Shown here one piece after another: positions 7,486 to 16,061 of a stretch of DNA of 64,000 nt; position 1 is the stretch's first letter; the number at the start of each line of letters is the position of its first letter. The stretch is from Phycisphaerae bacterium. Its GTDB lineage: Bacteria; Planctomycetota; Phycisphaerae; UBA1845. The notes beneath the pieces are model-generated. The model was given only the letters and a program-made list of their open reading frames with translations. It made no database searches and was not told the DNA's origin. Position numbers and translations under genes: made by a program. The stretch is from contig JAJDDW010000016.1 in assembly GCA_029260115.1 (NCBI GenBank), positions 124,001 to 188,000 on the forward strand. The letters run 5' to 3'.

Positions 7486-8271
7486 TTACAGTTCCCGCAA
7501 ATGCCAGCCGCCGTCTATGTTGAAAACTTGTCCGGTGCTAAAGGGGTAGCTTCCTTGTGCGATTGCGCCTACGGCTTTGGCTACTTCTTCTGGCTTGCCC
7601 CAGCGATTTATGGGGGCCATGCCCTTGGCTATTTTGGCGTTGTAATAGTCTTTAGTCGCGTCGCCAGATGTCATGTCTGTTTCGATGATGCCCGGACTGA
7701 TTTCATAGACGTTAATACCGTGCTCGGCTAAGCGAATGGCGAACAGCTTGGTGATCATGCTCACGCCGGCTTTGCTAATGCAATACTCTCCGTAATTGCG
7801 CGCGGCGGTGTACGAACGGAGGGAGCTGATGTTGATAATGATACCGCTGTCGATGGTGTTGTCGTTGCGGAGGTCTACCATCGCATTGGCTACCCGCTGG
7901 CTCATGAAGTAGGGGGCTTTGAGGTTTGTGTTGAGAATTTCATCGAATACTTCCTCATCCGTATCTAGGATGTCAGCTCTGACCTTAGGTGCGATGCCCG
8001 CATTATTGACGAGTAAGTCGATTCGGCCAAAGCTTTCTAAAGTGAATGCCACCATCAAGTCACGATGAGAATTGGCTGAGATATCTCCCTGACAAGTCTC
8101 CGCCGGTACGCCTAACGCCTCGACGGCTTCTCGGGTGTCCTCGGCTGCGGCTATGTTTTCGTTGAAGTTGATGACGACGGCGTAACCTAATCTGGCAAGC
8201 TCAAGGCAGATGGCTCGTCCTATGCCGCGCGATCCGCCGGTGACTAAGGCGACTTTTTGTGTATCGGACAC
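7486..8271 (-). CDS. SDR-family 3-oxoacyl-ACP reductase-like oxidoreductase
   Basis: A 261-residue classical short-chain dehydrogenase/reductase. The dinucleotide-binding motif TGGSRGIG is at residues 11-18, NNAG at 89-92, the catalytic Ser near 149-150, and Tyr163-x3-Lys167 in YCISK. The C-terminal FSTGQVFNIDGGWHL is typical of FabG-like proteins. Such enzymes use NAD(P)H to reduce keto groups. FabG itself is usually nearer 245 residues and sits with fatty-acid genes, which are absent here, so the substrate could be a sugar or another ketone. Confidence 0.85.
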   Translation of the reverse strand: MSDTQKVALVTGGSRGIGRAICLELARLGYAVVINFNENIAAAEDTREAVEALGVPAETCQGDISANSHRDLMVAFTLESFGRIDLLVNNAGIAPKVRADILDTDEEVFDEILNTNLKAPYFMSQRVANAMVDLRNDNTIDSGIIINISSLRSYTAARNYGEYCISKAGVSMITKLFAIRLAEHGINVYEISPGIIETDMTSGDATKDYYNAKIAKGMAPINRWGKPEEVAKAVGAIAQGSYPFSTGQVFNIDGGWHLREL

Positions 8272-8591
8272 GATGGTTCTCGCTTTTATATTAGGAACTC
8301 ATTATCGCACGCAAAGGCAATTCCAGGATGACTATCTTAGGCGTAGATGGTGCGACGGTCACTAGAGCGGAATTTTAGTGTAATAGCAGGTAGGGGCGAG
8401 CCTGGCGTTAGCCTATTAGTTGATGAAAACACGAGTATGTTAGCGCGTACCCAAGCCGCCCGTGTTGGGCTGTGGCGATACCGGCGCAATCACGGCGGAG
8501 GACCGTATTGCCAGCGCTTGACACGCCCATCCTCACAGTCTTGGGGGAACGATGTGTCACCCAAGCGAATTACGTGAGGATACTGTTGAGG
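8272..8591. other. Intergenic region with no recognisable gene
   Basis: About 320 bp between two genes on the minus strand. Bases near 8388-8412 (gtaggggcgagcctggcgtt) look like a dispersed palindromic repeat fragment. I compared the stretch by eye with SRP RNA, RNase P RNA and tmRNA signatures and found none. The promoter for the reductase should lie near 8280-8330, but no clear boxes are seen. Confidence 0.4.
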
Positions 8592-8813
8592 CTACTTACG
8601 CCGCGTCGTAGTCGTTGCGCTGGCTGCTAGTTCTTCGTCTTTTTCAGATTTTCGAATAGCCTTGCGCGACTGACGGCGTTTTCGTTCAGATGGTTTTTCG
8701 TAGTAGCTATGTCTTTTGAGATCGCGCGTTAAACCTTCACGCTGACAAAGACGCTTAAACCGCTTCAACATTTGCTGGATGGATTCGTTCCCGCGAGGCC
8801 GTACCTTAATCAA
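8592..8813 (-). CDS. rpsU: 30S ribosomal protein S21
   Basis: A 73-residue, strongly basic protein with the S21 pattern: IKVRPRGNESIQQMLKRFKR followed by REGLTRDLKRHSYYEKPSERKRRQ. S21 binds the small subunit near the anti-Shine-Dalgarno end of 16S rRNA and aids initiation. The start appears to be TTG (8811-8813), because no ATG or GTG occurs in frame just upstream; GGGA lies about 11 bp before it. A Thr/Arg-rich tail extends the usual length slightly. Confidence 0.93.
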   Translation of the reverse strand: MIKVRPRGNESIQQMLKRFKRLCQREGLTRDLKRHSYYEKPSERKRRQSRKAIRKSEKDEELAASATTTTRRK

Positions 8814-9146
8814 AACAAAATCATTCCCAAATCTAGCACCACAGTTACTCTAAACACACGATTCTCTCCGCTAAGAAGCTGAGCCAAACAGCAGAGAGCC
8901 GGGCAGTATAAGCCAAGGCATCGACACCTGCCAGTAGGAGCGTGATGAAAATTTGGGATGAATTTATATTTTGATGATGAGGGGGGAGCTAAATGAGGCT
9001 TTAAAAGGTCCGATAACTATTCGATGTGCTAGCGAAGGTGTGGCTCTAGAGGGTCGGTTGTTCCTATTTGATGTCGCATTTTTGATCGTAGAAGGGAGAC
9101 TGCTACCTCATAGGCACGGTCTGTATGCTGCAATTCCGTTCTTATT
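8814..9146. other. Intergenic region
   Basis: About 330 bp between rpsU and hslU, both on the minus strand. It should contain the rpsU promoter and the 3' end of the hslVU message. No hairpin followed by a T-run and no gene was recognised. An open frame on the plus strand runs from here into hslU, but it is antisense to hslU and has no family resemblance. Confidence 0.4.
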
Positions 9147-10490
9147 TTACAGGATGAAGCGGCTTAGGTCGCTGTCTTCTGAGACGCCGTCTAGTCTTCT
9201 TTCTACATACGCCCGGTCGATGGTGATTGTTTCGCCTCGGCGTTGGGGGGCGTCGAAACTGATCTCTTCCATCACCCGTTCCATAACGGTTGTAAGGCGG
9301 CGAGCGCCGATGTTGTCTGTTGATTCGTTCACCCGGAAGGAGGCGTCGGCTAGAGCGTCGACGGAGTCTTCGGTGAAGTCTATGAGCACGCCTTCTGTGG
9401 CTAACAGGGCTACCTGTTGTTTGGTGAGGGCGTTTTGCGGGGCGGTGAGAATTCTCTTGAAATCCTCTTTGGTTAGATCGACTAATTCAACACGGATAGG
9501 CAATCGGCCTTGGAGTTCGGGCATCAGGTCGCTGGGCTTGCTGGAGTGGAAAGCGCCGGCGGAGATGAACAAAATGTGGTCAGTTTTTACAGGCCCGTAA
9601 CGACATTGGACGGTGCATCCTTCGATGATAGGGAGTAAGTCGCGCTGCACCCCTTGGCGGGAGATGTCTGGCCCGTGCGATTGGGAGGGGGCCGCGAGTT
9701 TGTCTATTTCGTCGAGGAAGACGATGCCGCTTTGTTCAGTGCGGCGGATGGCGATTTCTGTAGTCTTGTCTCGGTCTATAAGCTGGTCGCACTGCTGGTC
9801 AAAAATGATTTTCCGAGCTTCTTTGACGGTGGTGGAACGCTTTTTTTGCTGGGTGGGCATGAGGCGTTCCATGAAGTTTTGCATGTCAGGCTCTAGCTGG
9901 TCCATCCCGACGTTGGACATAATCCCGATAGGTGTACCCTTCGATTCTACCGTGATGTCGATATTGCGTTCTTCCAATTCGCCGTTTTGAAGTTGAACGC
10001 GGATTTTCTCACGCGATCGGTGTCTCCGCTCAGCTGTGTCGCTCTCAGTGGCTGTGTCCTTACGATCGAAATCTGTGGGGGGCAGAATCGCGTCGATTAG
10101 CTGTTCTTCCGTGCGTCGTTCGGCTTCTATGCGAACGACTTCGGTTTGTTCGTCGTGGACCATGTGAATGGCGAGTTCGACGAGGTCGCGGATCATGCTC
10201 TCGACATCTCGGCCATGATATCCTACTTCAGTATATTTTGTGGCTTCGACCTTGATAAACGGGGCGTTGACTAAGCCGGCGAGGCGGCGAGCGATTTCGG
10301 TTTTACCTACGCCTGTAGGGCCAATGAGGATCATGTTGCTGGGGCCTACCTCTTCGCGCAGCTCTTCAGGGAGCTGCTGACGTCGCCAGCGATTGCGGAT
10401 AGCCACAGCTGAGGCTCGTTTGGCATCGGCTTGTCCGACGATGTATTTGTCTAAGGCGTCTACAATTTGCTGTGGTGTAAGATCAATCAT
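9147..10490 (-). CDS. hslU: ATP-dependent protease ATPase subunit HslU (ClpY)
   Basis: 447 residues, the normal HslU length. Walker A GPTGVGKT is at 57-64, Walker B GIVFLDEIDKLA near residue 257, and the arginine-finger/sensor segments follow. The C-terminus DLSRFIL is the docking tail that inserts into HslV. The I-domain (about 110-230) is present. HslU unfolds substrates and feeds them to HslV in the cytoplasm. It lies 114 bp after hslV on the same strand, so the two are very probably one transcript. No strong ribosome binding site was seen before ATG. Confidence 0.96.
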   Translation of the reverse strand: MIDLTPQQIVDALDKYIVGQADAKRASAVAIRNRWRRQQLPEELREEVGPSNMILIGPTGVGKTEIARRLAGLVNAPFIKVEATKYTEVGYHGRDVESMIRDLVELAIHMVHDEQTEVVRIEAERRTEEQLIDAILPPTDFDRKDTATESDTAERRHRSREKIRVQLQNGELEERNIDITVESKGTPIGIMSNVGMDQLEPDMQNFMERLMPTQQKKRSTTVKEARKIIFDQQCDQLIDRDKTTEIAIRRTEQSGIVFLDEIDKLAAPSQSHGPDISRQGVQRDLLPIIEGCTVQCRYGPVKTDHILFISAGAFHSSKPSDLMPELQGRLPIRVELVDLTKEDFKRILTAPQNALTKQQVALLATEGVLIDFTEDSVDALADASFRVNESTDNIGARRLTTVMERVMEEISFDAPQRRGETITIDRAYVERRLDGVSEDSDLSRFIL

Positions 10491-10604
10491 TTATATGGCA
10501 ACATTCTAAGCGTGAAGTTCATCAACTGGGCTATCATTCGAATATTCGACAAACTATGGTCAATCACCGGACTATTCATCTTCTCATGCATCGTACGAGC
10601 TATG

Positions 10605-11177
10605 TTATGCGTTATTGCCCTTTTGTGTTAGTGATTCGACCGCGATGTTTTGGTTGGTGTAGACGCAAATATCTGCGGCGATACCAAGGGATTCTTTGAC
10701 GATTTCCTCAGCAGAGAGGTCGGTTTTGGCGATTAGTGCGCGGGCGGCGGCGGTGGCAAACATGCCGCCTGAACCGATGCCGATGACGCCGTCTGTCGGT
10801 TCTATGACGTCGCCTGAACCTCCGATCATAAGTGTGGTCGAATCAGACACGGCTATGAGCAGTGACTCTAGTCGACGGAGGGCTTTATCGGTTCGCCACT
10901 CTTTGGCTAATTCGATGGCTGCCCGCCTGAGGTTGGCTTTATGCTGACTGAGCTTACCCTCGAAGCGTTCTAATAGTGCGAAGGCGTCAGCGGCTGAGCC
11001 TGCGAACCCGCATAACACTTGGCCATCGGCGAGTGGGCGGATTTTTTTGGCGTCGTGTTTGATGACCGTACTACCCAAAGAGACCTGGCCATCACCTCCG
11101 ATAGCGACGGATGAACCCCGCCTGACGGTGAGGATGGTGGTGGAACGGATTATGCTCGATTCATGCTGGTGATTCAT
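10605..11177 (-). CDS. hslV: ATP-dependent protease peptidase subunit HslV (ClpQ)
   Basis: 190 residues. The mature N-terminus TTILTVRR with catalytic Thr (Thr13) is preceded by a 12-residue leader ending in Ser, so a short propeptide must be removed; E. coli HslV loses only Met. [11 protein letters not shown], the GFAGSAADA loop and [12 protein letters not shown] are standard family blocks. It forms the double-hexamer peptidase capped by HslU. Upstream gene of the hslVU pair. Confidence 0.95.
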   Translation of the reverse strand: MNHQHESSIIRSTTILTVRRGSSVAIGGDGQVSLGSTVIKHDAKKIRPLADGQVLCGFAGSAADAFALLERFEGKLSQHKANLRRAAIELAKEWRTDKALRRLESLLIAVSDSTTLMIGGSGDVIEPTDGVIGIGSGGMFATAAARALIAKTDLSAEEIVKESLGIAADICVYTNQNIAVESLTQKGNNA

Positions 11178-11296
11178 ATTTTATGCATCCTGTGTTGGCT
11201 TGGGACGGTACAATAAAAAGGGCGTTTTGGCAACTTGCCGTAATTTTTGGTGGCCTCAATTCCCGATGAAAGCGGTAGGGACGATCTTGGAACAGG

Positions 11297-11782
11297 ATGG
11301 TGGTGATGTGCTTGGAACAAGTGAAAGCTAAACGAATGCTGCATCGCGTCGTATGGCGTTATGTGGCTGTGGGGTGTTTGGCCGCGGTGTTGTCGCTGAG
11401 CGGTGGATGTAGTGAGCCTGCAGTGAAGTTGGGTGACGATCAGCCAGCTGAGCGTCCGCCGATTAAGGCAGAGCCGATATCTGTGGTGCTGCCGGAATTG
11501 GAAGATCCGAATCGCTGGCTGATTGTGCAAAAGGTGGAAAGTGGCGGAGACGGAGGCTGGGCGACGGGGTCATTTGAGCAGTCACGAAATAAGATTGTTA
11601 TCGAAACGCACGATGTCGAATCGTTTGTTATTGATACTAGCCGAGTGGCGATAAATTGGAAGAAGTTGGTGATACTGCGGATTGATGGTCGCAATAGCGA
11701 GTTACGCAAGCGCGATCAGCAGGTGCTACATTTCATGCTTGATAATAGTGGGCGTTGGGTTGTTAAAGAAGCTGTTAAGTAG
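11297..11782 (+). CDS. Hypothetical lipoprotein
   Basis: Up to 161 residues. A signal peptide ends in the lipobox LSGGC (Cys38 if ATG 11297 is used), so it should be acylated and membrane-anchored. The exact start is unclear: ATG 11297, 11306 and 11336 all leave an intact signal peptide, and 11336 gives the most usual length. The mature part has a Pro/acidic linker and then a strand-rich domain ending RWVVKEAVK. No family recognised. Stands alone, converging on the O-antigen-ligase-like gene. Confidence 0.6.
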   Translation: MVVMCLEQVKAKRMLHRVVWRYVAVGCLAAVLSLSGGCSEPAVKLGDDQPAERPPIKAEPISVVLPELEDPNRWLIVQKVESGGDGGWATGSFEQSRNKIVIETHDVESFVIDTSRVAINWKKLVILRIDGRNSELRKRDQQVLHFMLDNSGRWVVKEAVK

Positions 11783-11863
11783 TGCTCCGTGTATCAGGGA
11801 AACTTATGCACCCTAATCAATAGACACGGGTAAGCTGGTGCTAATTCATGCCACCCGAGTATT

Positions 11864-14221
11864 TCAATTCTCGTTTTGTTTAATCGTCGCGGATAATTTT
11901 TTAAGTCGTTGGATTTCGGCTGATACCTCTGCTCGTTGAGCTTCGCTTAATTTGCGAATTTGTTCCCACCATGGCCGAGCGTCGTCGAGTGAGAGCGCTT
12001 GGCTGTAATGATTCACAGCGTCTTGGGCTATGAAAGAATCATTCAACGCTGTAGCTACTTCGGTTTCTATTCTTGCGGCGTCGATGAGCCCGATGGGGTC
12101 GTTGGGGTATAGCTCGACGGTAGCTTGTACAGCTTTTGCTGCTTCGATGTAGGCGAGCATACTATCCGCTACGCGCGCTTGCTTTGTGGTTGCGTTGACT
12201 ATGAGGCGTTGTAGGCGAATATCGTAGGGGTCTCGTGCTTTGGCTTCGCGTAGTGAATCATTCGCTTTGCGTAAATAACTCGTGGGCCTTTCCCTATCGA
12301 CCGAAGCTAGAATCCACAGCTTGGCTAGTTCAATAAAAGGTGCAGGGTCTAATTTGTCCGCGTAACAGGCGTTTGGAATATTTTTATAAGGTGGTTTTTC
12401 ACCATTCCTTACTAAGGTCGTTTGTTGTCGTATTGGGATTAGTTTTTCTACGCATTGGAAAGTTTGATACGAGGGTACTAGGGCCGAACCGCATACTGCG
12501 ACGATTGTGGCCAGACTCGCTATCGGCCAAAACCAAGGGTATTGGTTGGCGCTGGCGCTAGGGGAGACTGCTTTCTGGTGCTGTGATGTAGGAATGACTA
12601 GGGCTGAAGCTGCGAAGAATGTGGTGGCGGAGGCCGGGACGAACATGGCGAAATTTATCATGTCATGCAGCAGGAATGCGAAAAGCCCGGCTAGGATGGC
12701 TGTGGTTATAAAATGGTTGGGGCGCGAGCCGCTGTCAGTATGAACGGCTAAGTGAGCCATGCATGAGAAGCCAAGTAGCCAAGATGACGTTGTGATGACA
12801 GTGGCATAGTAGATGAAGTTTATGTCTGTGGTGCCCAGCATGGGGATGCGAAGTATGGCTACGACTAGCCCAAGTCCGATACCCCATAGCCACCATCGGG
12901 GTGCTGGTGATGCTTGTTGAGGCTTAAGTGTCATTGTTGATTGTGGATTGTTGCTGCGAGCGATTAGGTAGGTCACGCCGACAAGCATGGCCAGGATGCT
13001 AGCTAGGCCTAGTATGCCCCATTCTGCAGTCGCTTGTACGAATAGGTTGTGCGGGTTGCTGATTTCTTCAGGGCTTTGGATGGATTTATATTGCAGATAA
13101 TGTCTGCCGAAGTTTTCTCGGCCGACACCGGTAAGAAAGTAATCTCTGATTAGCTTGGCTGAGGCTTTCCAATACTGCCATCGAAACGTCAGTGACATAT
13201 GCGGGAAGCTGTTGTGGTATAGGCCATGCGATACTGTGGCGATAACGGCTACGATGAAACTCGCCCAGCTTGCCCATAAGATTTTCATCTTGTTGACTGA
13301 TACCAGCTTAGACCATCGAATCAAACCGACCATCAACAATAGGCCAACCACGGCGGATACATATGCGCCTAAGCTGTGCGTGGTGACGACGCCAGCACCG
13401 ATGGCTAGGGTGAGCAGTAATAGACCGGAGCTTCGAAGCGGTGCGAAGGTGAAGCCGCCATTTCGCCATCGTTGCCATAATCCGCCAATGGCGAGGAATA
13501 AGGCAAGCACCATGTACGAGCCGGTGACGTTGCTGTGAGGTAAAAAGCCTTGGGCTTCGTTGGCTTTAATTCGACTTTCGAACAGCGTCACGGTGGGATT
13601 ATCAAGTGATATGCCTTGCGTCGCCCAGAAAGATTCTTTGATACTTTCGTAATGTGCCCAGGTATCTGCGTTACCGATTAGCGATTGTTCGAGGCATTGG
13701 GCGGTCTGGGCGCACGCAGTGGCTACGATGACGGCGAGTAGTAGTTGTCGTTGGCCTTGGGATCGCAGCAGATTTACGAGTGCGATGGTCATGACGGGTA
13801 GGCATAGCCAATCGATGGTGGCGTTGATGGCTAGGCGTTTGTTGCCCGCGAAGCAGCAAGAAATGATGCCCGCTATGGTGAGCAGTAGCAGACCCCACTC
13901 TAGACCGGTTTTTCGGTAGTCTGATTTTTTGCCCACAGTTCGACCTACTAGCCAAAGGAGCGTGGCTAGTAGGATTGATAGATCGAATATAATCGTTCGC
14001 AACGGTGATGGGTCGCTTACCTGCGAGATAGCTTGTGTGATGCTGCTAGGCGAGGCGTCGTAAGACTCCGAAACCAGGGGACGTAGGGCTATCACGCATA
14101 GAATGATGAACAGGGCGGATGTAGCCAAGACGGATTGATTTCGCGGGTGATGGCTCTCTGGATGGCTTTGGCTTTTTGTCATCTTCTGGCGAACTGTACT
14201 GGAAACGGCGAGCGCTTGCAC
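11864..14221 (-). CDS. O-antigen ligase-family membrane protein with C-terminal repeat region
   Basis: 785 residues; ATG 14179 (MTKSQSHP) is a possible later start. About 14 membrane helices occupy the first 560 residues. The ligase/polymerase-type periplasmic signature GVGRENFGRHYLQYKS plus NPHNLFVQATAEWG is clear. Residues about 600-780 are soluble and helical, with TPR-like helices (SLREAKARDPYDIRLQRLI, and AVNHYSQALSLDDARPWW). Wzy/WaaL-type proteins transfer or polymerise glycans in the periplasm. The divergently placed WaaP-like kinase gene supports a lipopolysaccharide or surface-glycan role. Whether it ligates or polymerises cannot be told. Confidence 0.75.
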   Translation of the reverse strand: MQALAVSSTVRQKMTKSQSHPESHHPRNQSVLATSALFIILCVIALRPLVSESYDASPSSITQAISQVSDPSPLRTIIFDLSILLATLLWLVGRTVGKKSDYRKTGLEWGLLLLTIAGIISCCFAGNKRLAINATIDWLCLPVMTIALVNLLRSQGQRQLLLAVIVATACAQTAQCLEQSLIGNADTWAHYESIKESFWATQGISLDNPTVTLFESRIKANEAQGFLPHSNVTGSYMVLALFLAIGGLWQRWRNGGFTFAPLRSSGLLLLTLAIGAGVVTTHSLGAYVSAVVGLLLMVGLIRWSKLVSVNKMKILWASWASFIVAVIATVSHGLYHNSFPHMSLTFRWQYWKASAKLIRDYFLTGVGRENFGRHYLQYKSIQSPEEISNPHNLFVQATAEWGILGLASILAMLVGVTYLIARSNNPQSTMTLKPQQASPAPRWWLWGIGLGLVVAILRIPMLGTTDINFIYYATVITTSSWLLGFSCMAHLAVHTDSGSRPNHFITTAILAGLFAFLLHDMINFAMFVPASATTFFAASALVIPTSQHQKAVSPSASANQYPWFWPIASLATIVAVCGSALVPSYQTFQCVEKLIPIRQQTTLVRNGEKPPYKNIPNACYADKLDPAPFIELAKLWILASVDRERPTSYLRKANDSLREAKARDPYDIRLQRLIVNATTKQARVADSMLAYIEAAKAVQATVELYPNDPIGLIDAARIETEVATALNDSFIAQDAVNHYSQALSLDDARPWWEQIRKLSEAQRAEVSAEIQRLKKLSATIKQNEN

Positions 14222-14293
14222 TACAATTTAGTCAATCGGGATTTTTCTCGATGAAGACTTAAACTTTGCGGCGATAATCGGAAACTTTCTACC

Positions 14294-15088
14294 TTGTCAA
14301 AAAAAGTGCCATCCAGTCTGAAAGCCCTTGGGCGTCGAGAGTTACCTCAAGAGATTGATGTCGCTGGCCAGCGGTATACCTTGCAGCAGATATTCAAAAA
14401 CGATTTCTTCGCCATTACCAGTATGTACGAGCGCGAGGGGCATCGGGTTGTGCTCAAAGTGGGTAGACAGGCATCTTTTTTCTTATTCCCACTGGCATGG
14501 ACGGGTAGGTGGCTGGCAAATCGAGAGTGGGGGGCGCTGACGAGGTTGCAGGATTTGGATGGGATTCCCAGGCCAATCGCGCGTTGGGAGCTGACGGGGG
14601 TGATACGTGAATTTGCCGAAGGGCATCCTCTGGAAAAAGGGGAGCATGTTCCGGACGATTTCCATGGCCTACTTGCAGCGCTCATCCAGTCGATTCACGA
14701 TCGGGGTATGGCTTATGTGGACCTGGAAAAATGTGAGAATGTGTTGGTTGGGGATGACGGACGTCCTCATTTGTTCGATTTTCAAATCAGTTGGCATTGG
14801 TCGAAGCGGTGGGGTGGTGAGCTTTGGCCGATGTGGGCGTTGCGGCGATGGTTTCAAAATGGTGATTTGTATCATCTGCGAAAATTGCAGCGCCGCACAC
14901 GGCGAGATCAAATGTCGGCGGAGGAGCTAGCCGCGTCTTATCGCCGGCCTTGGTATGTGAGGCTGCATCGGACATTGGTGTACCCTCTGCTATGGTGTCG
15001 GCGAAAAATACTTAACCGTATTGACCCACGTCGAGACGGGCACGAACGCGGGCGGGTGCATGATGGTGAGACTTTGGATTCGCCTTAG
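14294..15088 (+). CDS. Lipopolysaccharide core kinase (WaaP/Kdo kinase)-like protein
   Basis: 264 residues with a small-kinase fold. The ATP-anchoring Lys is near Lys55 (RVVLKVG). The catalytic loop is AYVDLEKCENVLV with Asp143 and Asn149, and the metal-binding DFG-like motif is LFDFQIS with Asp162. This pattern fits Kdo/WaaP or RIO-type kinases that phosphorylate sugars or lipid-linked glycans at the inner membrane. The tail is strongly basic. Start taken as TTG 14294; no good ribosome binding site is visible, so a later start is possible. Divergent from the O-antigen ligase-like gene, sharing about 70 bp of promoter region. Confidence 0.7.
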   Translation: MSKKVPSSLKALGRRELPQEIDVAGQRYTLQQIFKNDFFAITSMYEREGHRVVLKVGRQASFFLFPLAWTGRWLANREWGALTRLQDLDGIPRPIARWELTGVIREFAEGHPLEKGEHVPDDFHGLLAALIQSIHDRGMAYVDLEKCENVLVGDDGRPHLFDFQISWHWSKRWGGELWPMWALRRWFQNGDLYHLRKLQRRTRRDQMSAEELAASYRRPWYVRLHRTLVYPLLWCRRKILNRIDPRRDGHERGRVHDGETLDSP

Positions 15089-15130
15089 ATGCTATAAAAC
15101 GCATACCAAGTAACACTACTGCTAATTATT

Positions 15131-15154
15131 ATGGGTAAGCTTAGGCTTACCCAT
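15131..15154. terminator. Perfect 10-bp hairpin between convergent genes
   Basis: atgggtaagc and gcttacccat are exact reverse complements around a ttag loop. It lies between the ends of the kinase gene and the lipoprotein gene, so it may terminate both. There is no strong T-run, and related words occur elsewhere (near 11833), so it may instead be a copy of a repeat. A REP-like cctgcgcgggaatgac follows at 15184. Confidence 0.55.
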
Positions 15155-15243
15155 GCCATCCGATATTCGTCATACCCACTCTCCTGCGCGGGAATGACGG
15201 CATTTTAGAACAATTATTACAAATCGATTTGCACGACTTCCAT

Positions 15244-15807
15244 CTAATCTGATTTTGCGGCTATAGTAAAGTAACTAATCGCAACCGCGCTTTTACTGTT
15301 TTCTCTGTTAGTTAGTGTCGCTGCGATGACATAATCACCGGCGGCTAATGGGTCTGCATTGGTGATGATGACGTCGGTAGCTGCTTTGCGTAATACGAAA
15401 TTTTCACCGGGTGAGAGGAGATTGTAGTCTTGGCCAAGTTCAAACGTACCGTCGTTCGCTTTTAGGCCATAGGCAATAGCCGTGGCTTTATCGCTCATGT
15501 CCTGGGATTGGATGATGCATTGGAAATCTACGGCCTCGCCGAGCAGCGGTTTGTGAACGTTAACGCGAAAAGTTGGCGTCGCGCTGGCTGGCATTGTGAT
15601 GTACCACGGCGTCATTGGTTGCCCATCCGCGTCGTTGTGATATTCGCCGGCGTTACCGTCTATGTTAATCCACGCAGCTGGTTGGGCTAAATTGTCGAGA
15701 CTAGGCTTGCCCTGGCCTGATTTCGCTGAAGAGTTTGTCGTCGCGCATCCCTGAATAAGGGCTATGATAGCTATAGCAGAAATAGTTGTTACTCGAAAAC
15801 GCTGCAT
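15244..15807 (-). CDS. Hypothetical lipoprotein
   Basis: 187 residues. The signal peptide ends in LIQGC (Cys21), a lipobox, followed by a Ser/Lys/Gly linker. The mature domain is strand-rich and Ig-like in pattern (TFRVNVHKPLLGEAVDF; then LAAGDYVIAATLTNRENSKSAVAISYFTI), resembling beta-sandwich domains that close with a YxV-x-A strand. No catalytic residues recognised. Transcribed alone. Confidence 0.6.
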   Translation of the reverse strand: MQRFRVTTISAIAIIALIQGCATTNSSAKSGQGKPSLDNLAQPAAWINIDGNAGEYHNDADGQPMTPWYITMPASATPTFRVNVHKPLLGEAVDFQCIIQSQDMSDKATAIAYGLKANDGTFELGQDYNLLSPGENFVLRKAATDVIITNADPLAAGDYVIAATLTNRENSKSAVAISYFTIAAKSD

Positions 15808-16061
15808 GGTCGCTCCCCGATCAATGGTGAAGAAATCTCTTAATTTGCGTGACGCTAAGGTCGAGTTGGACTAATGTCAACGATTCGGTCCACAGGTTTA
15901 CGCCGTGCGGCTATGGTTTGGATTGCCCGTGGCGTTAGTATTGGGAGGGCACAAACTGGAAAATCCCTCACAGCCGAGTACAGTATCTCATTGATAAGCA
16001 GGCTAGCGACATCGGCGAGGGTGTCGGGTGCGTTGGCTCTTTAGTACTAACAGGTTTAACT

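Noticed and set aside
8971..9600. Long plus-strand open frame
   Set aside because: Most of it is antisense to hslU, it has no ribosome binding site, and the protein is Ser/Arg-rich as expected for a shadow frame.
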